DNA of 64,000 nucleotides from Meira nashicola. Its lineage: Eukaryota > Basidiomycota > Exobasidiomycetes > Exobasidiales > Brachybasidiaceae. The stretch lies in assembly GCA_001600355.1 (NCBI GenBank), contig BCJU01000002.1, positions 2,356,001 through 2,420,000 of the forward strand. Reading direction: 5' to 3'. The translations under genes and the position numbers were made by a program. Positions 30,951 through 40,331 of this stretch are shown in pieces. Position 1 is the first letter of the stretch. The number at the start of each line of letters is the position of its first letter. Under the pieces are notes generated by a model, which worked only from the letters and a program-made list of their open reading frames with translations, was not told where the DNA came from and did not search any database.

Positions 30951-31990
30951 ATTGATACGATACGATAAGCTAAGGTAGTTGCAAAAAAGGGGATATTTAA
31001 ATCTAGGATTTATATAGCTGTATTATACATTACATGTCTTCTTTTATATTGCACAGCGAGGGGCTTTGCATGCTGACTCTGCATTAAGCTGATCGTATAA
31101 AGACTTATAATGCATCGACTCGTAATAATGTAATTGAGCTGAGGATGCGAGAATGAGATGAAGTAAAAACAAGTCCAAAATCTCGCGACTTGCGTGTCAA
31201 TGTTGTACAATCGTGGTGGGGCATTGTGAGAAAAAAGATGCCCGAGCCAGAAAACTCCGCCAAGGCCGGGGCTTAGCGCAACTTCTTAGCTCGAACCCCA
31301 TTTACAGGATTTAATGATGGTGAGATTGACGATGAAAATTAGATGCAACTTTTCAGGAACATACAATCCAACTGTCTTCGGTCTTATTCTAGCCTCTCTG
31401 TAACCTCGGCCTCGGGTCAAGGAATATACAAAACTATTGCCCTCGGTATTGTTCTAGTCTATCTGTAACCTCGGCCTCGGGGACGCGTTCGCATTAGCTG
31501 GCTAGCGGCTAAATAACGAATTTTTGTATACTTACTTACCCTGAGATCCTTGAATCTATGATCCGCGTGCATCGAGGGGGACTTGCAAATACTTCCCACG
31601 CTTTCCGGAGTAGCTCGGCGTGGAGAAACAAATCCTCATTATTCAATCTGGAAGGAATGAGTCTCTCTTTTTACGGCAAAATATTCACTTTTTTTTTATA
31701 GTTACAAAAGAGGATCATGGGATCACTCCTTCAACACGAAATCAGTTTCATCATTTAATCCGCCTCGTCTTGCATCAGCGCTCCTTCCCTGAATTTATGT
31801 TCAACAATTGAGTACAATAAGTATCAAAGCCAATTATATTACGAATGTGTCTAGTTTACATTAAATCTGAAAGTGAACAAGCTTCTCACGAGAGACTTTG
31901 TGAGGCTAATATGTGTTTAAATTAGACCTCAATCATGACCGAAATTAAAGAGTATCATCTCTTCCACCTTCTAAAAAATTTACGATATTC
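30951..31990. other. intergenic region between CRAL-TRIO and Zn-cluster genes
   Basis: No supported gene is present. It contains a tandem repeat (31378-31481) and a small frame at 31620-31811 without family resemblance. A GGGGTTCGAGCT stretch on the minus strand near 31285 mimics a tRNA B box but has no cloverleaf around it. Confidence 0.45.
31378..31481. repeat. imperfect tandem repeat, 39-nt copies 65 bases apart
   Basis: Copy 1 (31378-31416) and copy 2 (31443-31481) share the frame TCGG-T-TT-TTCTAG then CTGTAACCTCGGCCTCGGG, with five mismatches. The 3' 19 bases are identical. Function is unknown; the CCTCGG blocks could be protein-binding half-sites. Confidence 0.7.
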
Positions 31991-32737
31991 ATGTCAAAAA
32001 TGCAAATCACAAGCACACCAGAAATCTCCTCTTCAGTAAACGCCAGAGAAAGTACAAACAAGAGCAAAAGATACTGCAAGGCTTGTTCACATTGTCAACG
32101 TTCAAAGCTAAAATGCAGAAGATCATTGAATGCATCGTGGTGTGAACGTTGCAGGGAATTGAACCTTCAATGCTATATACAAGAGCGTACACCGCCTAAA
32201 TCGTGGTCCAAAGAGAGGGATGAAAAGATACAACAGCTATACGATAGATTAAACAATATAGAGAGATTATTAAAAGACCTAGCTATCCGAGAATCCATTT
32301 CCATCAATCTTCCAATTAAGTCGTCCATATCTCATGAAGAGAGAACGATCACATCAAATGCAGAATCATATCACTCTGAACCGGAAAAATTTGAGCCTCA
32401 GCTTCAAAAAGCGCTTCCTTTCGATTTCAACGTCCAACTCGGCAGATCAGAAGAATTATTGAGATGTTTCTCTGAAATCGAAAATCAAAATGAATGCAAT
32501 CAAACATACACCTTTTCACCGAATATAGCGTACGGCACAAGTTTTGGTCAAAGTCATGATTTCGTTCCAGTAGGAATCGCAAACGATATCGAAATCGCTG
32601 GGTCATCATCACAAGGAAACTCATTGTTTGAGTGTTTGCATTATATTCCTCAAACAGGATTTTCAAACGAACTTTGCTTTACGAAGGCAAGTAGAATAAA
32701 GGATCATGTCGAATTTTTTGAATCATTTACAACTTAA
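31991..32737 (+). CDS. short Zn(II)2Cys6 fungal transcription factor
   Basis: The protein has 248 residues from the ATG at 31991. The binuclear cluster is CSHCQRSKLKC, then eight residues, then CERCRELNLQC, near residues 33-61. A linker and a coiled-coil dimerisation helix (KIQQLYDRLNNIERLLKDL) follow at about 75-95, as in Gal4-type DNA-binding proteins that read CGG half-sites. The usual fungal-specific regulatory domain of 300-500 residues is missing. Either the gene continues through introns I could not resolve into 32803-33168, where a helical frame (MAERSSARKINDYMIVKN) lies, or it is truncated. The target pathway is unknown. Confidence 0.8.
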   Translation: MSKMQITSTPEISSSVNARESTNKSKRYCKACSHCQRSKLKCRRSLNASWCERCRELNLQCYIQERTPPKSWSKERDEKIQQLYDRLNNIERLLKDLAIRESISINLPIKSSISHEERTITSNAESYHSEPEKFEPQLQKALPFDFNVQLGRSEELLRCFSEIENQNECNQTYTFSPNIAYGTSFGQSHDFVPVGIANDIEIAGSSSQGNSLFECLHYIPQTGFSNELCFTKASRIKDHVEFFESFTT

Positions 32738-33458
32738 GCCAAGCACCCCTTTTAAACTTCCTTGGTAGGGTAGGTAGTACAACATTTATGAAATGATATT
32801 CTTTGAAAAGCGTTATACTTCTTCAAGAAAACGACGAATTTTCTTACCATGCTTTTACGTGTAGGACTTTTAAGGTGATTGCGACTTCAGCATGTCTTCT
32901 TGTAGAACTTTTCAGACCGATGGCCGAACGTTCCTCGGCCAGAAAAATAAACGATTATATGATTGTCAAAAATATTCCCGATCCGTATCGGCTGCATCTG
33001 TATGATATGCACGGCATTGTGACTTTACAGAATGGAAAAAGATGGAATGATCTCCGTTCTTGCAGGAACGTTAAAAGAAATCATGTGTTTTTTTTTTTAC
33101 TCTGGCTGGACACCAGAAATCTTTCAGTTTGTGGAACATCAAAACAAAGTTACGGATCTCACATGTAAAACTTATCTTTCTTTACGCGTTTGAAAGCTGC
33201 GTCAAAATCTGCCCGACATTTTATACAGGTAAAAAAGGGTTCTTTCATCACGTAACACTACTGCATTTCTGCTTCTGTTCATTAAGCCTCTGGCACGAAA
33301 GGTATATATACGATAAAGGCTAGTAATTGTTGAGGTGTGTAGTGCAGAAAAGGATGCGGGGCTAAAATGAATAAATAAATAAAATATACCATAGAATTTC
33401 ATCATACGAGCAGTGAGATAGTAAACGTGATTTTTCCTCCTAACGTCAGTATATTGTA
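32738..33458. other. possible unresolved 3' part or remnant of the Zn-cluster regulator
   Basis: A plus-strand frame at 32803-33168 reads FKVIATSACLLVELFRPMAE and then NDYMIVKNIPDPYRLHLYD, which is protein-like but not a recognised domain. It carries a poly-T tract and ends without a conserved terminus. It may be a remnant of the regulator's activation domain. No splice junction convincingly joins it to 32737. Confidence 0.3.
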
Positions 33459-34160
33459 TTAAATCTTTTTAAGTTCTCTTAATCTTGCTTGATAGCGATA
33501 AAAGAAAGTTGCCAATGGTGTCATTAGAAAAAAAAATCCGGCCAATAGGCTAGTGCCACCTTGAACTATGTAAATCAGTGAAAAGTTGACGGCCAAAAAG
33601 TGGAAAAGCGGCGGCTATAATATAACGTAAAGCAGTTTGACCGGCTATAACTATAAATAATATGATAACTAAAACTTATACCGCCGGTCTAAAAAAGGGA
33701 GGTCCTACTATAAATCCTACTAAAAACAGAATAACGCCTATAATAACCACTTTATTTAAAATCTTAAAATTTTCTATAAGCTTTACGCTTAAAGAAGTGT
33801 ATATAGAGGATGAATATGATAATAATAATACTATAGAATAAACGATATAAATTGTTTTTATTTTTTAATTAAAGTCTAATAACGCGAATTATCACATTCT
33901 ACTTAAGGAGGCGTTACTATCTCTTATAGCGTATTTTCTTCTATAGGAGTCTGATTACTAATATTTTTAATATCTATACATTCCTATAAGCTTAAGCGTT
34001 CTTTGTTATGTTGAAGTTCTATGATATCAATTAGAGCGCTTATGTTATCTGTTGCTAAATATCTTATTTTTGTTCATTATTACCAACTTATTCTCGCTCT
34101 GACTAGTGATACTTATATAGTTTATCAAATTTTATAAACCTAAAAGAATTTAACAACATA
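33459..34160 (-). pseudogene. MFS drug/polyamine transporter pseudogene, RIP-like
   Basis: The minus strand reads VVIIGVILFLVGFIVGPPFF, then GQTALRYIIAAAFPLFGRQL. After a frameshift it reads YIVQGGTSLLAGFFFLMTPL and FFYRYQARLRELKKI to a TAA at 33459-33461. This is the last transmembrane region and C-terminus of DHA1-type multidrug transporters (AAFPLF...GGTSLLAG...FYRYGxxLR). Upstream the reading dissolves into AT-rich, stop-studded sequence with fragments such as VECDNSRY, consistent with TpA-generating mutation. The upstream limit is approximate. Confidence 0.68.
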
Positions 34161-34465
34161 CTTTCTTGATCTTCTCGGATAAATATAAGTGCAGAATGCT
34201 AAGAGAGTCTGCACGCTCCCTTCCACACATGCTTAACAACATTTTCTCCACAGCAAACTAAGCGCCCCACCAAGCGCGGTGGGACTATTGGGAGGACAGC
34301 GTTCCTACCACATTTAAGCTAGGGACTAGGTAGGTCCTGAAATTGAAGCTGTGAAGGGGGAAATAGCGTTTTGTGATAAGCGTGCATGAATGCAAAGTAA
34401 ATAAGGTTATGAAATAGCCGCCGGCGGTCCCACTCGCCAGAATTTCGGACACCAATTATAAGGCA

Positions 34466-35251
34466 TTATTTCTCCCTTTCATTAAAAATAGGCGTATCAA
34501 ATCGTGGAGCAAACATATTAAATAGCTTCTTGTTCGGCTCTTGTGCTTCTTTGAAATCTATAGTAGCCGTTGGACCATATCCAATTTCATCTGTATTGGC
34601 ATTGATGATTTGAGGAAAAACTGTATCACAAAAATCATTTGAAGGTGCCCCATGATTTTTACCTGGACCTGCTAAACCTGTTGAAACGGCTGGTGGAACA
34701 ATTTCAATAGTTTTGATCGATGTCTTGTGTAAAGAATAACGTAAATTGACAGTATAACTATGTAAAGCAGCTTTGCAAGCCGAATAAAGTGGAGCAAAAG
34801 TTTGTGGTATATATGCTCCGCCTGACGTTATATTTATGATAAGACCACTTCTATCATTCTTTACCATGAGCGGGCATAATAAAGATATCAGATGAATTGG
34901 TCCGGAGAGTAGTGTATCTATTTCAAGCTGCTTTTCAAGCCATGGCCCGTCATCTTTTGCGATTCCAATACGTCTTTGAATTCCAGCATTATTGATCAAT
35001 ACATTCAAGTCTGGCATTATCTTGAGAACATGTTTTGCCAAGTCTATACGATCTTCTACCTTACTTATATCACTTTGAAACGTTAATAATTTTGGGTTTT
35101 CTAAACGTAATTTTTCAAGCTTGATCGCATCACGACCGGTAATAAGAACTTCTGCTCCTGCTTTCATAAAGTGCTCTGCTAGTCCAGCGCCAATTCCATT
35201 AGTTCCTCCCGTAATCAAAACTTTTGCAGTAGATACTTGAAACATTGCCAT
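34466..35251 (-). CDS. short-chain dehydrogenase/reductase (classical SDR, DltE-like)
   Basis: The protein has 261 residues from the ATG at 35251. The frame is open to an earlier ATG at 35305, which would add a hydrophobic N-terminus. I prefer the shorter form because it begins as the family does (FQVSTAKVLITGG) and a TATATAAAT sequence at about 35293-35301 would be its TATA box. Motifs are the cofactor loop GGTNGIGAGLAE, the NNAG stretch LNVLINNAGIQ, catalytic Ser in ITSGGAYI, and YSACKAAL. The AGAEVLITGRD segment suggests NADP(H). It probably acts on a small carbonyl substrate; none can be named. Confidence 0.88.
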   Translation of the reverse strand: MAMFQVSTAKVLITGGTNGIGAGLAEHFMKAGAEVLITGRDAIKLEKLRLENPKLLTFQSDISKVEDRIDLAKHVLKIMPDLNVLINNAGIQRRIGIAKDDGPWLEKQLEIDTLLSGPIHLISLLCPLMVKNDRSGLIINITSGGAYIPQTFAPLYSACKAALHSYTVNLRYSLHKTSIKTIEIVPPAVSTGLAGPGKNHGAPSNDFCDTVFPQIINANTDEIGYGPTATIDFKEAQEPNKKLFNMFAPRFDTPIFNEREK

Positions 35252-35364
35252 TGCGATGATTAAGTAGATTTTTAATAGTTGCGAAACCAGTGATTTATAT
35301 ACCATTTTTAGCGTTGGTTCTTTTTTCCACGGTTATCAACCTATCGAGAAGGCGTCGTATTTAC

Positions 35365-35454
35365 GCGGATTTAAAGGACAGATTTCCAATCTCTAGTACT
35401 GATGCGGATTTAAAGGACAGATTTCCAATCTCTAGTACTGATGCGGATTTAAAG
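35365..35454. repeat. 39-bp minisatellite, 2.3 copies
   Basis: Units begin GCGGATTTAAAGGACAGATT at 35365, 35404 and 35443 (last copy partial) and are essentially identical, so the duplication is recent or maintained. The unit is a multiple of three and is open on the plus strand, but no gene is otherwise supported there. Confidence 0.9.
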
Positions 35455-35605
35455 CTTTGTCGAGCATGTCAGCCCAGGAGGCAGGAGAAAAGATAAGGAC
35501 ATGCCGCGCGTCGGTTAAACAAATAAGGAAGTCGCTCTGTTGTATGCGGTACATAGCTTCAGGGGCAGTCGCGTCTGAGTGATATTCACGGGAATACAGT
35601 GACGC

Positions 35606-35619
35606 GCGCAGCGCTGCGC
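35606..35619. repeat. 14-bp perfect palindrome GCGCAGCGCTGCGC
   Basis: A GC-only palindrome in AT-rich surroundings, between the SDR and aquaglyceroporin genes. Related GCGCTGCGCAG elements occur at about 884, 38294 and 49252. Confidence 0.7.
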
Positions 35620-36214
35620 AGTCAGTCTTGTGCTTGAATATAATTTTACACTCTAAGGGTATCAAGATACAAAGCTTGCATATCATCACCAATTGAGGCG
35701 AAGTTTCCATTCACTTCAGTAAGACAATAATCTCTTTATTCTATGTTTTTCTTCTGTCACGCCTATCTTACCTCTACATCTACTAATTTTGATAGGTATG
35801 AGAATAATCTAATACGAATCACCAACTTGAAAATGATGATTATAAACCCTCCTTAAATAGTCTTTATATACTTTTTTAAATTATTTTGATTTATCATAAA
35901 AGTACTGCTCTGTGATATAAATTATGATTATACATAAACGTACGATGTATGAAATAGTAGCAGTAAAACTAGACTATAAAACGGCTATATTGGACTTCTG
36001 GTTTCATAGAAAGGGTATACTTTTATTATAGCAAGATAAAATGAATAGATTAAATAAGGTTTATTAATCGCACGTGGAAGGATAACCGCGTTCCTGGTAC
36101 GCTAATATTTAAGTTTAGACCCTTTGTTAAAATTTGATGTGGAGAAAAAAAAAAACCTTTGAAATGAAAATTCTATTCATATTATCAAAACCACCAACTA
36201 TTTTTCTGAGAAGA

Positions 36215-37882
36215 ATGAGCAGGAGCATTCAGACACCACCTGAAGAAATTGAAGACCCCTTTGAAAATTTGGAATCGCAAAAATCAAGAGCAGAAGATGA
36301 AAGGAAACTGAATAAACTGGATTTCGCTGAAGCGGGGAACGAAATTGGTAGTACAATTGACGGAGAACAAAGTGAAGGACAAGACCAAGATGCAATGAAA
36401 AACAAGGTAAAAGAAGGTGCATTGATCGGACATGAAGCCATTCTAGCCGATATAGAAAGGAGTATGAACAAATTTATAGAGGAAATACGTACATCATTAC
36501 AAAACAGTAAACAAGAAGAACCTGAACAAGCTATCAAAAATTATAATAAAATCTTACACGATCATTTAGAACCGCAGCAACCTGCTTTCCATGGTACCCA
36601 TCCAGGTTTAGCCGGTCATCGAGCCATTCCTAGCGCTATTGGTCATTCTTCACGTGCTGGAGGACCTACTGCACCGCAAAATATTCGACAAGCCACTAAA
36701 GATTTACGACCGAAAAGACCTTCGTATGCACAACAAGGAAGCTTGATTTTTAGTCGACAAGACGGATCAGATTTAGCACAGATACCTTTGGCCGAAAGAA
36801 GTAGCGGTCTTCCTTCTTTTCAGAGTCCTTCTCGCTTTCCAGGTGGAGATGTGATTAGCACGCAAGGATCTTTGCATCATTCAACTTCAAATGTAGCAGA
36901 AGATAAAAGTCTTGATTCTGTAAAGGAAGATTTGTTACTGAATACTAGATGGCGAATGAAAAAGTTTGTTGCAGAATTTATATGCACTATGTTTTTACTA
37001 TTGATCGGAACATCAGTTCAATGTCAAGTTCGACTCTCACAAAGTTCTGCTGGCTTTTATCAATCTATCAATTGGGCTTGGGGATTTGCAGTTTTATGCA
37101 CTATTCATCTAGCTGGAGGCATTAGTGGTGCACATGCTAATCCAGGAATTACTGTTGCTCTCACTTTGTTACGTAAATTCCCTTTTTCTCTTTTGCCCGT
37201 TTATCTTGCCGCTCAAATTTTTGGAGCGTTTATAGGTGCAGCTATAGCATATGGAATTTATTTACCGGCTATCAATATTTATCAGGGAAAAGATGTACGC
37301 ACAATCACAGGCAATCATGAAACCGGTAGTCTTTTCGTCACCGTACCCGATTCAATGGCAACACCTTTGACAGCTTTTTTTAATGAATTTGTCGCTAGTG
37401 CTGTACTTGGCCTTGTTGTTTTTGCCGTTGGTGATGATAGCAATAGTCCTCCTGGTGATGGAATGAGCGGATTGATAATTGGAATATCTGTGACTATGAT
37501 TGTAAGTTTCTTTCAACATGTCTTAAATACGCCCTTTCTTAACACTTTTTCTTATCTTTTCAAACAGGGTATGTCACTAGGATGGCAAACTGGTTATGCT
37601 GTTAATATGGCCCGAGATCTTGGTCCTCGAATTTTGCTTTCCTGTTTAGGTTACGAATCAAAAGTTTGGACACATAATTCGTATTGGTGGTTATACGGTC
37701 CAATCGTTGGAACAATTGCAGGTACAGTATTTGGATGTATACTTTATGATATTTGTCTTTTCACCGGTGAAGACTCACCTGTATTCAGGAAATTGAACTT
37801 TCAGCATTTCTTTCATCTTGCTAAACATGGTTATAGTAAATTTGCTCGTAAAAAGTCTTCAAACAAACAAACAAATATTTAA
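36215..37882 (+). CDS. aquaglyceroporin (MIP family) with non-canonical NPG and NMA motifs; one in-frame intron
   Basis: It is a membrane channel for water, glycerol or similar solutes. I start at ATG 36215; an in-frame ATG at 36137 would add 26 residues. A disordered N-terminus of about 240 residues precedes six spans beginning MKKFVAEFICTMFLLLIGTS. The first pore loop is SGAHANPGITVAL (NPG instead of NPA). The second is GYAVNMARDLGPR (NMA instead of NPA), with the conserved Arg kept. Between GISVTMI and GMSLGWQTGYAV, bases 37502-37567 form a perfect 66-nt intron (GTAAGT ... AAACAG) without a stop codon. Its removal restores the normal family spacing. Coding is therefore 36215-37501 plus 37568-37882. 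Confidence 0.9.
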   Translation: MSRSIQTPPEEIEDPFENLESQKSRAEDERKLNKLDFAEAGNEIGSTIDGEQSEGQDQDAMKNKVKEGALIGHEAILADIERSMNKFIEEIRTSLQNSKQEEPEQAIKNYNKILHDHLEPQQPAFHGTHPGLAGHRAIPSAIGHSSRAGGPTAPQNIRQATKDLRPKRPSYAQQGSLIFSRQDGSDLAQIPLAERSSGLPSFQSPSRFPGGDVISTQGSLHHSTSNVAEDKSLDSVKEDLLLNTRWRMKKFVAEFICTMFLLLIGTSVQCQVRLSQSSAGFYQSINWAWGFAVLCTIHLAGGISGAHANPGITVALTLLRKFPFSLLPVYLAAQIFGAFIGAAIAYGIYLPAINIYQGKDVRTITGNHETGSLFVTVPDSMATPLTAFFNEFVASAVLGLVVFAVGDDSNSPPGDGMSGLIIGISVTMIVSFFQHVLNTPFLNTFSYLFKQGMSLGWQTGYAVNMARDLGPRILLSCLGYESKVWTHNSYWWLYGPIVGTIAGTVFGCILYDICLFTGEDSPVFRKLNFQHFFHLAKHGYSKFARKKSSNKQTNI

Positions 37883-38624
37883 GCGGAACAAATTAAAAAA
37901 TCACACACATATGTTCACTATATTTACTCAATCATTTTTTCCTTTGCTGTATCTGAATTCGGCTAAAGGATTTCTGTAAATTTATGGGTGAGCAATTGAT
38001 CGATCAAGGTGAGATTAGGACGATAAAAAGAAATTGAAATAGATGCGCTGTGCTGCGCTTGAATTTAGATTACGAAAGCATCGGATAGGTATTGGATCAC
38101 GTATTCAATCGAAATTTATAGTTTTAACGGTGAATTAATATACTTCCTATGAATTTATTCTTCAATCATACTCCACAACAAAAGGAGTTGCGTAACCTAT
38201 GAATAAAGGGTAACATGCGATGCATGTGACAGGGTGCAAATCAAAAAGGTGCAGTAAATAATTTTGACCCTTCCTTTATAAATCTAGCCTAGGCGCTGCG
38301 CTGCGCTGGGTCAAGCGTAGAAATAAAAGACTCATTACAGACGCAAAAACCAGAATCGACGAATAGGCATAGTCGTATTTTCAATACATTTCTACTTTAC
38401 TGCGTAGGTGATCGAGTCCAGGGTCACGGCTGACATGATTAACGTATATTTTTGCTTCACTCGTAATTTGCCTACAATTCTGATATAAGAGACACTTATC
38501 GATCACCATTCACATATTTTTATGATTTTTGTTCTCTCTATAAAACTTATATAAAGAGGAATTGTAATCTATTTAGAATTCCCCATTCTTCTTTTTCATA
38601 AAACTTAAAATTATAAAACCAACC
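37883..38624. other. intergenic region with a GCGCTGCGCTGCGCTG element
   Basis: No gene is present. A short GC-rich repeat (GCGCTGCGCTGCGCTG, about 38293-38308) stands out. The last 80 bases hold the catalase promoter. Confidence 0.5.
38548..38555 (+). promoter_or_regulatory. TATA box of the catalase gene
   Basis: TATATAAA lies 77 bases upstream of the catalase ATG, which itself has a good context (ACCATGG). Confidence 0.55.
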
Positions 38625-40331
38625 ATGGCTCAGCCATCTTCTGTTCGCGATCGTGCTGCCGCATTATGCGGGATGGAAAGAGCTGGTACAAACGGTGATT
38701 CCATCGATTCTGCTCAACAATACACTTCTGCTGATGGCCGTCCGTTTCCAAGTTTAACAACGAGTTTGAAAATTGGTGCTCATCCTGTTCAAAGTGATAC
38801 ATTATTACTTGAAAAACAACAAGCATTCGATCGTATGAAAATTCAAGAGCGTATCGTTCATCCTGCTGGAAGTTCTGCTTTTGGTAAATTTACAGTAACG
38901 CATGATGTTTCTAAATTGACAAAAGCAAAACTTTTTCAACCCGGTACAGTGACACCTTGTTATACTCGTTTTAGCACTGTTACTCTTGGTCGTGAATATC
39001 CAGATTCCGCAAGAAATCCAAGAGGTTTTGCTACAAAGTTTTACACACCTGACGGAAACTATGACATGGTTGGATTGAATTGGCCAATCTTTTTTGTTCG
39101 CGATCCTTGGCTAGGTCCTGATAATATTCGTTCTCAACAACGTAATCCTGCAAATTTCTTACTTGACTTTCAAGCTTGGTTTGACTTTTTAGCCAATGTT
39201 CCTGAATCTATGCATGCTGGTACGATGTTATTATCTGATCACGGTACTCCAAAAGGTTGGCGATTCATGAATGGCTTTGGTTGTCATACTTTCTCTTGGG
39301 TGAATGAAGAGGGTAAACGTACATTTATAAAATATCATTGGTTAAGTCAGCAAGGTACAAAAAATCTTACTATGGAAGAAGCAACTACGATGTGTGGTCA
39401 AGATCCAGATTATGCCAAACGCGATTTATGGCAACATATCGAAAAAGGTGGCAAATGTGAATGGCAATTAAATGTTCAGACTATGACTGAAGATGAAGCA
39501 AATTCTACTGATTTCGACCCTTTTGACGTTACAAAGATTTGGCCAAGAGGTAAATTTCCTATGCAACCTGTAGGCACTTTAACTTTAGACAAAAATCCAG
39601 AAAACTATTTCCGTGACGTAGAACAAGCGGCTTTTAGTCCTGGAAGTTTAGTTCCCGGTATTGAAGCTTCGCCAGACAGTCTATTATTATGGCGTATGTT
39701 CTTCTATAGAGATGCCCAGTATCATAGATTAGGCGTCAATTTACATCAAATTCCGGTCAATTGCCCATTCATGGCAAACAGTATAAATTCCGATAATGTG
39801 GATGGAGTAATGCGAGTTGATGCAAATAATAAAGGTAAGCAACAATATATGCCGTCTTTGATCAATGCTAAGCAAGGTATATCGATCGAGAGTAAATCGC
39901 AAGAACAGCCATTAACAATTGCCTCAAACAAAAATGAAAAGTCATCTTCGCAACTTGCACGTAATACAAACAATTTTCGTCATCGTGGTCAAGCATCGGA
40001 ATATGATCAAGTGCGTGAATTATGGACAAGAGTTATGTCCGATCAAGAAAAGCAAAATACTGCAAATAATGCATCTTTTTTGCTCAACACTGTGGGTGAT
40101 TTTGACGTGATCACTTTATTTTTATCGCAATGTTTTGCAATTTCACCAGATTATGCTGAAAGTATTCATGGAAAATTAACAATGAAAGACCAAATTCAAA
40201 TGGATAGTGTAAAACAAAAAGCAAAAACGGCACATCTTGTCAATGTTGATCAAGATCATTTAGTCGGAATTGCAAAAGAAACTTCTTTTATGGGTATGAA
40301 AAAAGCCGAATGTCCTTATAAGTTCAAGTGA
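38625..40331 (+). CDS. heme catalase family protein with a divergent distal pocket
   Basis: The 568-residue intronless protein aligns along the whole clade-3-type catalase fold. The distal His lies in RIVHPAGSSAFGKF near residue 78, where active catalases have R-x-x-H-A-K-G. The distal Asn lies in MVGLNWPIFFVRDP, normally VGNNTPVFFIRD. The proximal heme-ligand Tyr lies in RMFFYRDAQYHRLG near 361, normally YxDTQRHRLG. HTFSWVNEEGKRTFIKYHW and GIEASPDSLLLWRMFF are also conserved. His, Asn and Tyr are retained, but the neighbours (Pro-Ala for Ala-Lys, Leu and Trp around the Asn) are unusual, so peroxidatic or another activity is possible. There is no signal peptide and no obvious C-terminal PTS1. 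Confidence 0.9.
   Translation: MAQPSSVRDRAAALCGMERAGTNGDSIDSAQQYTSADGRPFPSLTTSLKIGAHPVQSDTLLLEKQQAFDRMKIQERIVHPAGSSAFGKFTVTHDVSKLTKAKLFQPGTVTPCYTRFSTVTLGREYPDSARNPRGFATKFYTPDGNYDMVGLNWPIFFVRDPWLGPDNIRSQQRNPANFLLDFQAWFDFLANVPESMHAGTMLLSDHGTPKGWRFMNGFGCHTFSWVNEEGKRTFIKYHWLSQQGTKNLTMEEATTMCGQDPDYAKRDLWQHIEKGGKCEWQLNVQTMTEDEANSTDFDPFDVTKIWPRGKFPMQPVGTLTLDKNPENYFRDVEQAAFSPGSLVPGIEASPDSLLLWRMFFYRDAQYHRLGVNLHQIPVNCPFMANSINSDNVDGVMRVDANNKGKQQYMPSLINAKQGISIESKSQEQPLTIASNKNEKSSSQLARNTNNFRHRGQASEYDQVRELWTRVMSDQEKQNTANNASFLLNTVGDFDVITLFLSQCFAISPDYAESIHGKLTMKDQIQMDSVKQKAKTAHLVNVDQDHLVGIAKETSFMGMKKAECPYKFK

Noticed and set aside
31270..31300. tRNA-like B box (GGGGTTCGAGCT, minus strand)
   Set aside because: The flanking bases do not form a T-stem and no A box or acceptor stem is present.
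35290..35496. Plus-strand protein with repeats of ADLKDRFPISSTD
   Set aside because: Produced by the 39-bp minisatellite; it overlaps the SDR promoter and has no support as a gene.
36137..36214. Upstream ATG of the aquaglyceroporin as the sure start
   Set aside because: It lies in the segment shared with 28.6 kb and in an A-run prone to slippage; the ATG at 36215 is in frame and equally plausible, so the shorter form is reported.
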